From positions 1-5,358 of the forward strand of contig JAJXDX010000166.1 in NCBI GenBank assembly GCA_021640185.1: 5,358 bases of DNA, written 5' to 3'. Below, piece after piece: positions 1 to 5,358 of this stretch. Positions within the stretch are counted from its first letter, which is position 1. Every line of letters begins with the position of its first letter. Source of the stretch: Oscillospiraceae bacterium. Its GTDB lineage: Bacteria > Bacillota > Clostridia > Oscillospirales > Acutalibacteraceae. The translations under genes were made by a program, and so were the position numbers. The notes below the pieces were generated by a model. It was not told the DNA's origin and searched no databases. It was given only the letters and a program-made list of their open reading frames with translations.

Positions 1-626
1 ATCACCGCCAACGGATTCGTGCCGTCTACACGTTCGGCGTGCATCTCGTCCGGGGTGGTGAAGCCCGCCCGCAGGGAGAAGCCGTTGGTCGACAAAAAAC
101 AGGTGTCTGCCCGGTGGCGACGCAGCTGATCGATCACCGCCGGACCGGTGGTGCAATAAAAGCCGCGGCGCAGCGTGCCGCCGGTGAGGATGACGGTGTG
201 GTCGCTCTGCTCGTCGAGCAGGGCGGCGATCTTAAGATCGTTCGTCACCACGGTGAGGCGGTGCTTCGCGGTCAGCTTTTGCGCCAAGGCGAGCATGGTG
301 GTGCCGGTGTCCAGCACCAAGGTGTCGCCGTCCTCCACCAGCGTGGCGGCGTAGGCCGCCAGCGCTTCCTTTTGCTGCGGGCGGTGCACCTGCTTTTGCC
401 GGAAATCCGGCTCCAGCGCCGTTTTGGACACGGGGATCGCGCCGCCGTGCGTGCGGCGCAGACGTCCCTGCCGCTCCAGCTCGTTGAGATCGCTGCGCAC
501 CGTGACCGAGGAAACGGAAAAGTGCGTACAAAGCTCCGGGATCAAGACCTTCCCGTTCTCGTTGAGCAGGGCGAGGATGCGGTTCTGCCGCTCCTCGGCG
601 AACAGCTTTTCTGTACCTTCGGCCAT
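1..626 (-). CDS. DeoR-family transcriptional regulator of the sugar operon (3' end missing)
   Basis: Sugar-phosphate-responsive DNA-binding repressor, acting in the cytoplasm. The visible 208 codons start MAEGTEKLFAEERQNRIL. A DeoR-type winged helix-turn-helix spans about residues 9-65: ERQNRILALL, then VSSVTVRSDLNELE as the recognition-helix region, then the wing RRTHGGA. The effector (SIS/ribose-isomerase-like) domain follows, with the DTGTT phosphate-binding motif at 106-110, TND at 128-130, GGTLRRG at 149-155 and a TGP motif near 160-162. The family is usually about 250-260 residues, so some 45-50 C-terminal residues lie left of the window. The start ATG at 626-624 has GGAGG six bases upstream and sits 12 nt after the isomerase stop, so it is co-transcribed as the last visible gene. 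This arrangement suggests feedback control of its own operon. Family assignment is firm; the effector sugar is unknown. Confidence 0.95.
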   Translation of the reverse strand, partial: MAEGTEKLFAEERQNRILALLNENGKVLIPELCTHFSVSSVTVRSDLNELERQGRLRRTHGGAIPVSKTALEPDFRQKQVHRPQQKEALAAYAATLVEDGDTLVLDTGTTMLALAQKLTAKHRLTVVTNDLKIAALLDEQSDHTVILTGGTLRRGFYCTTGPAVIDQLRRHRADTCFLSTNGFSLRAGFTTPDEMHAERVDGTNPLAV

Positions 627-632
627 TGCTTA

Positions 633-637
633 CCTCC
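633..637 (-). promoter_or_regulatory. Ribosome binding site of the DeoR gene
   Basis: GGAGG lies just after the isomerase TGA stop and six bases before the ATG at 626. It fixes the DeoR start and shows that the two genes are adjacent cistrons on one message. Confidence 0.85.
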
Positions 638-638
638 G

Positions 639-2069
639 TCAGTTCTGTGTACTGTCGAACACGTCCACGTCCATGTCCAGCAGCCGCGCCACTGTCTTGA
701 GCTCTTCCACACAGTCGCCGTACACACCGTGGATGTGGTTGCACGGGAAGCGGCCGAGGAACTCGTCCGCCGACACGCGCAGCCGGGCGAACGCCACCGG
801 CCATTCCGGCGTGGTCAGGCTGCCCAGCGCCTGCGCCTCCTCGGGCGAAAACTCGATCAGCTGCGCCGGGACGATCGTCATGCGGTATTTGCCGCCCCTG
901 CGCGCCAGACGCGCCAGCGTCACCTCGCCGCCATGGGCGAAATGATGCACGCTGGCCCCGCCCGCGGGGTAATAGTGCGTTTCCGGCAGTAGGGACACGT
1001 TTTTGAGGTTGACCGCCGGATCCATGCTGCCGCCCGCGAAGTACGTGGCGTGCGTGCCGGAGTTGGAGAAGAACCACACGTCGTGTTCCTTATCGTAATG
1101 GCGCACGTCCGCAAACAGCACGGGGCTGCCGGTGAGCAGCTTGAAGATCTGCATGGTCAGCGCGCCGTCCATGTCGGATTCCGTCGCCGCGACGATCGGC
1201 TCGTGCGGGCCGTCCATATCGTAGGGGTCGTTGAGGAACGCCTCGGCGATGTCCATGGTGACGTAGCGGTCGGTCAGGTCGCCGTGCGCCTTGATGCCGA
1301 TGAAGTCCAGCCCCCGCTCCGCGATGATGCGGCGCAGGCCGTAGTACGAGCGCAGCTGGGTCTTCAGCTTTTCGGGCGTCAGGCCCGCGCCGTCGTAGCG
1401 GATCTGGCCGACGTGCCGCTCCAGCCATGCGAACGCCTGCTCGATATGCTCGGCCGGTTCGCGCTCGCCCGCGCGGATGATGTCGTCCTGCTCGATATTC
1501 TCGACATCGATGCCGAACTCGCGCTGCCACTGCTCGAGGTTAGCCACGGCGGTGTACATCCCCAGCGGGCGGCCGCCGAAGTTGCCGAAGGTCAGGCCGC
1601 GCAGCCGCCGCACCGCGGCCGCCGCGCGCAAGAACGCCGTCATCCGGGCAAAGATCGCGGGATCCTTCACCGTGCCCCACAGGCGGGTGTATTTGACGCC
1701 CAGCTGATCGAGCGTGCCGGCCGCCGCCAGCATACCCACCATGCCGCACTCCGACGGATGCAGGTTGGAGAACAGCAGATACGGGCCGGGAGCGAAGTTC
1801 TGCGCCACGGCCGTGAACTGCGGGTAGCACCAGATCGTATAATTGAAGATCGTGACCTCGACGTTCGCGTCGTGCAGACGCTGCCCTTCCTCGCGTGCGA
1901 CGGCGTTGGTGTTGATCGCCCGCGTGCCCTGCACGACCTCGAACTCGCCGGTATCCTCCAGCGCCTTGGCGATCTGCGCCTGATAGGCGAGGTTGAGCGG
2001 CTCGTATTCCTCATGCAGATACGGACGGCCGTCCGACATGGTCAAAATACCGACACGGATCTTGTTCAT
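639..2069 (-). CDS. L-fucose isomerase-family aldose-ketose isomerase (substrate unknown)
   Basis: Likely metal-dependent, cytoplasmic aldose-ketose isomerase of the L-fucose/L-arabinose isomerase fold. The protein is complete at 476 residues, shorter than classical FucI (E. coli, 591). The N-terminal half (about 1-170) has Rossmann-like character, with IRVGILTMSDGRPYLHE at the start and SNLHPSECGMVGMLAAAG near 101-118. The catalytic region has ATESDMDGALTMQIF at 295-309 and LFADVRHYD at 318-326. Glu297 and Asp321 are spaced 24 residues apart, as are the metal ligands Glu337 and Asp361 of E. coli FucI. A later FPCNHIHGVYGD at 441-452 probably supplies the metal-binding His (His445, or less likely His447). 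The ATG overlaps the epimerase stop in ATGA and has AAGGAGG seven bases upstream. Neither a fuculose aldolase nor any other fuc gene is visible, so calling it FucI would be unsafe; D-arabinose, L-fucose or another sugar are all possible substrates. Confidence 0.9.
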   Translation of the reverse strand: MNKIRVGILTMSDGRPYLHEEYEPLNLAYQAQIAKALEDTGEFEVVQGTRAINTNAVAREEGQRLHDANVEVTIFNYTIWCYPQFTAVAQNFAPGPYLLFSNLHPSECGMVGMLAAAGTLDQLGVKYTRLWGTVKDPAIFARMTAFLRAAAAVRRLRGLTFGNFGGRPLGMYTAVANLEQWQREFGIDVENIEQDDIIRAGEREPAEHIEQAFAWLERHVGQIRYDGAGLTPEKLKTQLRSYYGLRRIIAERGLDFIGIKAHGDLTDRYVTMDIAEAFLNDPYDMDGPHEPIVAATESDMDGALTMQIFKLLTGSPVLFADVRHYDKEHDVWFFSNSGTHATYFAGGSMDPAVNLKNVSLLPETHYYPAGGASVHHFAHGGEVTLARLARRGGKYRMTIVPAQLIEFSPEEAQALGSLTTPEWPVAFARLRVSADEFLGRFPCNHIHGVYGDCVEELKTVARLLDMDVDVFDSTQN

Positions 2070-2950
2070 TTTTGCGCCTCCTTGCTCTTTTGCCGGATGA
2101 ACCGCAGTGCCTCGGCCGCCATGGCGTCAATCTGCGCCTCGTCTGCGCCGCCGCTGAGGTCGCGGAACACCTTGATGTCCTGCCCGACCTGACCGCCCGG
2201 CTTGACGAACGGCTCCATCACGACCGCGCCGTCATAGCGGATATCCGCCAGCGCCCGCATGATCTCGTCCCACGGCATATGGCCGCGCCCCGGCACCTTG
2301 CGGTTACATTCGCCGATGTGGAAATGCCCCAGATATCCGGCGCTTTGGCGAATCGCGTCGCCGATGCGGTCTTCCTCGATGTTCATGTGGTATGCGTCGA
2401 GCAGCAGCTTGACCCGGCTGCTGCCCACGGCATCGACGAAGGCGCGGCCTTCGGCCGCCGTGTTGAGCAGGCACTGCTCGTACCGGTTGACGACCTCCAT
2501 GCACATAGTCACGCCGCAGTCCTGCGCCGTGCCGGCCAGCTGCCGCACGGAGCGCAGCGACTGCTCCAGCAGCCGGGGCTTACGCTCGGCCGACATCTGC
2601 ACGGCCGGCCAGCACGCATACAGGATGCCGCCCAGAAGGTCGCCGCCCATCTGCTCGATGCACGACAGCAGCGTCTGCACGTAGGCGACGCCGCAGGCGC
2701 GCACCGTTTCGTCCTCGTTCGACACGTCATACTGCGGGGGCAGGCCGATGCAGTAGGTCAGCCGGATGCCCTCCTCGCGCGCCAGCGCGGCGAGGGCGCG
2801 GCGCTGATCGGCGCTCATCTCCGGCAGGGCGCCGGCCGCGAGCTCCAGAACGTCGAAGCCCAGCTGCTTGACCTTGCGGACATAGCGGGCGAAGTCCGCC
2901 TGCCATTCCCGCTCCCAATACGCAAAATATATCCCGATCTGGTTCATCAT
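2066..2950 (-). CDS. D-psicose (allulose)/D-tagatose 3-epimerase family ketose epimerase
   Basis: TIM-barrel enzyme of the xylose-isomerase-like superfamily that inverts ketose C3 (for characterised members, D-fructose to D-psicose or D-tagatose to D-sorbose), using a divalent metal. It is full length at 294 residues and strongly resembles the Agrobacterium enzyme from memory: GIYFAYWEREW at 6-16, NTAAEG at 163-168, LLDAYHMNIEED at 183-194, GHFHIGECNRKVPGRGHMPW at 208-227 and VVMEPFVKPGG at 243-253. All four metal ligands are in place: Glu152, Asp185, His211 and Glu246. Two tandem ATGs (2950 and 2947) could each be the start. The AAGGAG site is 5 or 8 bases away respectively, so the choice is open, and the second matches family N-termini slightly better. 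It acts on free ketoses, so it would come before the kinase step. Exact sugar preference is not readable. Confidence 0.95.
   Translation of the reverse strand: MMNQIGIYFAYWEREWQADFARYVRKVKQLGFDVLELAAGALPEMSADQRRALAALAREEGIRLTYCIGLPPQYDVSNEDETVRACGVAYVQTLLSCIEQMGGDLLGGILYACWPAVQMSAERKPRLLEQSLRSVRQLAGTAQDCGVTMCMEVVNRYEQCLLNTAAEGRAFVDAVGSSRVKLLLDAYHMNIEEDRIGDAIRQSAGYLGHFHIGECNRKVPGRGHMPWDEIMRALADIRYDGAVVMEPFVKPGGQVGQDIKVFRDLSGGADEAQIDAMAAEALRFIRQKSKEAQK
2077..2083 (-). promoter_or_regulatory. Ribosome binding site of the isomerase, inside the epimerase gene
   Basis: AAGGAGG lies within the last codons of the epimerase and seven bases before the isomerase ATG at 2069. It confirms that start over any other and, with the ATGA overlap, points to translational coupling of the two enzymes. 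Confidence 0.85.
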
Positions 2951-2955
2951 GTCAA

Positions 2956-2961
2956 CTCCTT
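2956..2961 (-). promoter_or_regulatory. Ribosome binding site of the epimerase
   Basis: AAGGAG lies 5 bases before the first ATG (2950) and 8 before the second (2947). It supports initiation at this pair of Met codons but does not choose between them. Confidence 0.8.
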
Positions 2962-2972
2962 TTTCATTTTTG

Positions 2973-2990
2973 CGGCGGTGTGCACCGCCG
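2973..2990 (-). repeat. Perfect inverted repeat (hairpin) between kinase and epimerase genes
   Basis: Two 8-base arms, CGGCGGTG and CACCGCCG, are perfectly complementary around a 2-base centre; in RNA the loop would open to four or more bases. A second small palindrome, GACCGGTC at 2990-2997, abuts it. On the transcript the hairpin is followed by CAAAAATG, an A-rich not U-rich run, and the other strand has no T run after it either, so this is not a canonical rho-independent terminator. An mRNA processing or stability element that sets kinase versus epimerase levels is the likeliest role, but that is inference. Confidence 0.7.
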
Positions 2991-3001
2991 ACCGGTCTTC
3001 A

Positions 3002-4525
3002 TCATCCCGCCGTCGCTTTGGGCGATGCTTCCTGCGGCTGCTGCACGGCATCGTACACGGCGGCCTGCTGCCGCAGCGCCGCGGCATACTGGGCACTTTT
3101 TTGCCGATAGACCGCGCAGGTGCGTTCGTCCGGCATGACCGGCGGCTGCGCTGCGGGCGCGGGCGCCGCCGCGGGCAAGGCGATCAGCCCGCACGCCACG
3201 CCGCCGAGGATCGCGCTGCCCCATGCGGCGGTATCGCCGCAGGACAGCGGATGATACGGCAGACCGAGCACGTCGGCCTTGATCTGATCGAAGATCCGAC
3301 TGCGCGAGCCGCCGCCGACACCGTAGACCGCCTGTGCGCCCGCCTGTCCGGCGTCGCCAAGCACCTGCAGGTACAGCGCGTATTCGTAGGCGATGCCTTC
3401 CATCACGCTGCGGTACAGGGCGGCCTTTTCCGTTTCCCACGTCAGGCCGAGCCACGTACCGCGCAGCGACGGCACGTGCGGGCACGTGCGGCCGGTGAAA
3501 TGCGGCAGAAACAGCAGTTCCCCGCAGCCGGGGGCGATCTTTTCGGCCGCCGCGTCCAGCGTGCGGTAATCCTCGCCGCAGATGTCGCGCAACCATTTGA
3601 CGCACAGACCGCCGCCGCTGATATAGGCCAGCGCGCTCCACAGGCCGTCTGCAGCAGAGCGGGTCATCATCATCGTTTTGTTTTTGACGTCCGGAGAGAA
3701 CGACGGCAGCGTGCAGGAGAAGATGGAGGCCGTGCCGGCCACGTCGTAGATCATCCCCGGCCGCGTGATCCCCGCGCCGAGCGAGGAGGCGGCCGAATCG
3801 CCGCAGCCGGCCGCGACCGGGATCCCGGCGCACAGCCCGCAGGCCTGCGCCATGTCTGCGGTGAGCGTGCCCACCGTTTCCGTCGGGCGCAGGATACGCG
3901 GCAGTTTATCCGGAGAAACAGCGAACTCGCCGAGCAGCGCTGCGTCCCAGCGGCGCGCGGCGTTATCCGCGAAGCCGGTGAAATGCAGGTGCGTGTCGTC
4001 GATATACGCGCCCTGCGCGTCCAGCCCGCACAGGCGCATGGTCACATACGCCGTGGGGGTGACGAAGGCCGCCGTGCGGGCATAAGTTTCCGGCCGCTCG
4101 TGCTTCCACCACAGGATCTTTGCCCCGTGCGCGACGGTGACCTGCCCGCCGGTGCGGCGCACGATCTCGTCCTCCGCGGTCTGCTTCATGCGCTGCACGT
4201 AGGGCGTGCAGCGCGTATCCAGCCACGAATCATACGGGGTGGAGGCCAGGCCGTCCGCCGCCACGCCGAGGATGCCGGACATCTGCGCATCCAGTCCGAT
4301 CGCCGCCACGTCCTGCGGGGCGATGCCCGCCTTCTGCACGGCGTCGCGCACCGTGCGCAGGACACTGCCCAGCATCCGTTCCGGATCCTGCGTCGTGCTG
4401 CCCTCCTCGGGGTGCAGCAGGACGGACGGCTCGAAGCTGTCGGCAAGGCAGGTGCCATCCGGCCGGTAAACGGCCGCCTTCGTCCCCTGCGTGCCGATAT
4501 CCGCACCGATCAGGTAACGGGCCAT
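3002..4525 (-). CDS. FGGY-family carbohydrate kinase, xylulokinase-like
   Basis: ATP-dependent cytoplasmic sugar kinase (xylulokinase/gluconokinase/glycerol kinase superfamily) that probably phosphorylates a ketose. It is complete at 507 residues, the usual family length (about 480-520). The N-terminal phosphate-binding motif is GADIGTQGTKA at 7-17. The second lobe has AGCGDSAASSLGAG at 239-252, with Asp243 in the position of the catalytic base (Asp233 of E. coli XylB), then DVAGTAS at 261-267. The FGGY signature region runs over TWLGLTWETEKAALYRSVME near 357-376, and GVGGGSRSRIFDQIKADVLG at 402-421 is the C-terminal nucleotide-binding element. An Ala/Pro-rich linker at about 449-462 (PAAAPAPAAQPP) and a Gln/Ala-rich tail look like lineage-specific additions. 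The ATG at 4525 has AAGGAGGG six bases upstream and lies 13 nt after the dehydrogenase stop. Xylulose, ribulose, fuculose or another ketose are all possible substrates; motifs do not decide. Confidence 0.94.
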   Translation of the reverse strand: MARYLIGADIGTQGTKAAVYRPDGTCLADSFEPSVLLHPEEGSTTQDPERMLGSVLRTVRDAVQKAGIAPQDVAAIGLDAQMSGILGVAADGLASTPYDSWLDTRCTPYVQRMKQTAEDEIVRRTGGQVTVAHGAKILWWKHERPETYARTAAFVTPTAYVTMRLCGLDAQGAYIDDTHLHFTGFADNAARRWDAALLGEFAVSPDKLPRILRPTETVGTLTADMAQACGLCAGIPVAAGCGDSAASSLGAGITRPGMIYDVAGTASIFSCTLPSFSPDVKNKTMMMTRSAADGLWSALAYISGGGLCVKWLRDICGEDYRTLDAAAEKIAPGCGELLFLPHFTGRTCPHVPSLRGTWLGLTWETEKAALYRSVMEGIAYEYALYLQVLGDAGQAGAQAVYGVGGGSRSRIFDQIKADVLGLPYHPLSCGDTAAWGSAILGGVACGLIALPAAAPAPAAQPPVMPDERTCAVYRQKSAQYAAALRQQAAVYDAVQQPQEASPKATAG

Positions 4526-4531
4526 GGGCCA

Positions 4532-4539
4532 CCCTCCTT
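4532..4539 (-). promoter_or_regulatory. Ribosome binding site of the kinase
   Basis: AAGGAGGG starts on the last base of the dehydrogenase TGA and ends six bases before the kinase ATG at 4525. It sets the start of the kinase and ties it to the upstream gene. Confidence 0.85.
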
Positions 4540-5358
4540 CATTCCTTATCGAACACGATGACGTTCTTCAGGCCGTCGGCCGCCGCCGCGCACGCCACCG
4601 CCCGGCCGATATCCGTCAGCGGGACGGTGCGGCTGATCAGCGGCTTGACATCCAGCACGCCGGTGGAGATGAACCGCAGCGTTTTGCGGAACTGCGTCAG
4701 GCTGGCGCGCGTGGTGCCGGACACCATGAGCTGCTTATAGTGGATCAGGTTGGTATCCAGCGCGACCGGCTGCTTGCCGGCGGGCACGCCGCCGAAGAAG
4801 TTGATGCGGCCGTTGTTGCCGCACACGCGCAGCGCCATCGCCTGCGCCGCCGGCGAGGGGCAGGCGGTGATGCACACGTCCACGCCCGCGCCGTGAAGAT
4901 CCTCGCGGATGACCTCTTCCACGTCGCCGTCGACGGTGATGAAGCCGTCGTCGATCGCCTTGGCCGTCGCCAAACGCTCGGCAGACAGGTCGCTGATGTA
5001 CACGCGGCCGGCGCCCGCCATGCGCGCAAGCATCGCGTGCATGATACCGATCGGCCCGGCACCCACCACGAGCACGGACTCGCCGGGGCGGATGTCGCAG
5101 CGCTCGAAGCCGTTGCAGACGCAGGACAGCGCCTCGTTGATCGCGGCCTCGGCGAACGAAACGTGATCGGCGAGCGGGGTGATATTGCCCTGCCGCACCG
5201 CCGGGGCGGGGATGCGCATATATTCGGCGAAGCCGCCGTCGAGGTGGATGCCCAGCGCCCGGTACGACCGGCACAGGTGCGAGTTGCCCGACACACAGTC
5301 GCCGCACACGCCGCAGCCCATATTGGGCGCGACGCTGACGCGCTGCCCCGGCGTGTAG
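4539..5358 (-). CDS. Zinc-dependent medium-chain alcohol/polyol dehydrogenase (5' end missing)
   Basis: NAD(P)-dependent dehydrogenase of the sorbitol/L-threonine dehydrogenase group, expected to oxidise a secondary alcohol of a polyol or sugar in the cytoplasm. The frame is open to the right edge, and 12 residues before the first in-window Met (5321) fit the family (GQRVSVAPN), so that Met is internal. About 272 residues are visible of a usual 340-350; the missing N-terminus should hold the catalytic-zinc Cys and GHE motif. Counting that Met as 1, Cys3, Cys6, Cys9 and Cys17 are the structural-zinc cysteines, and Glu63 in INEALSC matches the Glu of the family's EPL motif. GAGPIG at 87-92 is the Rossmann turn, and Asp111 after the second strand favours NAD over NADP. 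It is the first visible gene of the operon, 13 nt before the kinase. Substrate unknown; polyol-to-ketose oxidation fits the neighbours best. Confidence 0.93.
   Translation of the reverse strand, partial: YTPGQRVSVAPNMGCGVCGDCVSGNSHLCRSYRALGIHLDGGFAEYMRIPAPAVRQGNITPLADHVSFAEAAINEALSCVCNGFERCDIRPGESVLVVGAGPIGIMHAMLARMAGAGRVYISDLSAERLATAKAIDDGFITVDGDVEEVIREDLHGAGVDVCITACPSPAAQAMALRVCGNNGRINFFGGVPAGKQPVALDTNLIHYKQLMVSGTTRASLTQFRKTLRFISTGVLDVKPLISRTVPLTDIGRAVACAAAADGLKNVIVFDKE

Larger units (their letters stand above)
2947..3005 (-). other. Chain of two tiny ORFs linked by ATGA overlaps between kinase and epimerase
   Basis: The kinase stop lies in ATGA (3005-3002), which opens a 13-codon ORF reading MMKTGRRCTPPQK. 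Its TGA lies in ATGA at 2967-2964, opening a 6-codon ORF reading MKKELT. That one ends in ATGA at 2950-2947, which contains the first epimerase start. The stop/start overlaps are seen directly. Translation of either tiny ORF is unproven, as neither has a good ribosome binding site of its own, so any use would be through re-initiation by ribosomes that ended the previous frame. Confidence 0.3.

Noticed and set aside
39..992. Plus-strand ORF opposite the DeoR and isomerase genes
   Set aside because: Its translation is low-complexity Arg/His/Gln/Val-rich, and it runs across the junction of two well-supported minus-strand genes. It is a shadow frame.
1050..2192. Plus-strand ORF (about 380 codons) opposite the isomerase gene
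   Set aside because: It is antisense to a protein with identifiable metal-site motifs and reads into the epimerase antisense; no domain is recognisable. Shadow frame.
2973..2990. Hairpin as a rho-independent terminator ending the dehydrogenase-kinase transcript
   Set aside because: The stem is followed by an A-rich sequence on the transcript instead of a U-tract, and no T run follows it on the opposite strand either.
3472..3492. Near-tandem repeat GGCACGTGCG / GGCACGTGCG
   Set aside because: It encodes the CPHVP stretch of the kinase in frame, next to a region conserved in the family; the repeat is short, has only two copies and is explained by codon choice.
2964..3833. Minus-strand ORF in another frame over the kinase C-terminal half
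   Set aside because: It is overwritten by the kinase frame, which carries all FGGY motifs, and its translation is Arg-rich and featureless. Only its last 13 codons, past the kinase stop, are of interest, and these are reported separately.
2072..4561. Very long plus-strand ORF (about 829 codons) opposite the epimerase and kinase
   Set aside because: It lies antisense to two genes with clear catalytic motifs, its translation is Arg/Ala/Gly/His-rich without recognisable domains, and it has no convincing ribosome binding site. Long antisense open frames are expected in GC-rich coding DNA.
5319..5321. ATG as a possible true start of the dehydrogenase
   Set aside because: The frame is open upstream to the window edge with family-typical residues (GQRVSVAPN), no ribosome binding site precedes this ATG, and starting here would remove the catalytic-zinc region.

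Overview
The window is GC-rich (roughly 60-65% by eye) and almost fully coding on the minus strand. It looks like part of one catabolic operon for a rare sugar or sugar alcohol. Read in the direction of transcription (right to left) it holds: the C-terminal three quarters or so of a zinc-dependent medium-chain alcohol/polyol dehydrogenase (runs off the right edge), an FGGY-family carbohydrate kinase, a D-psicose/D-tagatose 3-epimerase family enzyme, a short L-fucose isomerase-family protein, and a DeoR-family repressor (runs off the left edge). Every visible gene start has a strong GGAGG-type ribosome binding site. Together with the high similarity of the epimerase to bacterial allulose epimerases, this suggests a high-GC gut-type Clostridia member (for example Oscillospirales-like). 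That assignment is inference; Proteobacteria and Actinobacteria carry comparable sets.

Layout: dehydrogenase 4539-5358 (partial), 13-nt gap, kinase 3002-4525, 51-nt gap, epimerase 2066-2950, 4-nt ATGA overlap, isomerase 639-2069, 12-nt gap, DeoR regulator 1-626 (partial). There is no room for an internal promoter except perhaps the 51-nt gap, so the main promoter is expected beyond position 5358. No transporter, aldolase or transposase is visible. The plus strand has only shadow ORFs.

How the genes could work together (inference): the dehydrogenase oxidises a polyol to a ketose (or a secondary alcohol on a sugar), the epimerase inverts ketose C3, the fucose-isomerase-like enzyme interconverts an aldose and a ketose, and the kinase phosphorylates the resulting ketose for entry into central metabolism. 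The DeoR protein would sense a sugar phosphate and autoregulate the operon. The true substrate cannot be read from the sequence.

The least ordinary part is the 51-nt kinase-epimerase gap. It contains a perfect 8-bp inverted repeat and can be read as a chain of two tiny ORFs joined to both flanking genes, and to each other, by ATGA stop/start overlaps. Otherwise the window is a conventional sugar-catabolism locus; I see no sign of a defence system, CRISPR array or mobile element.
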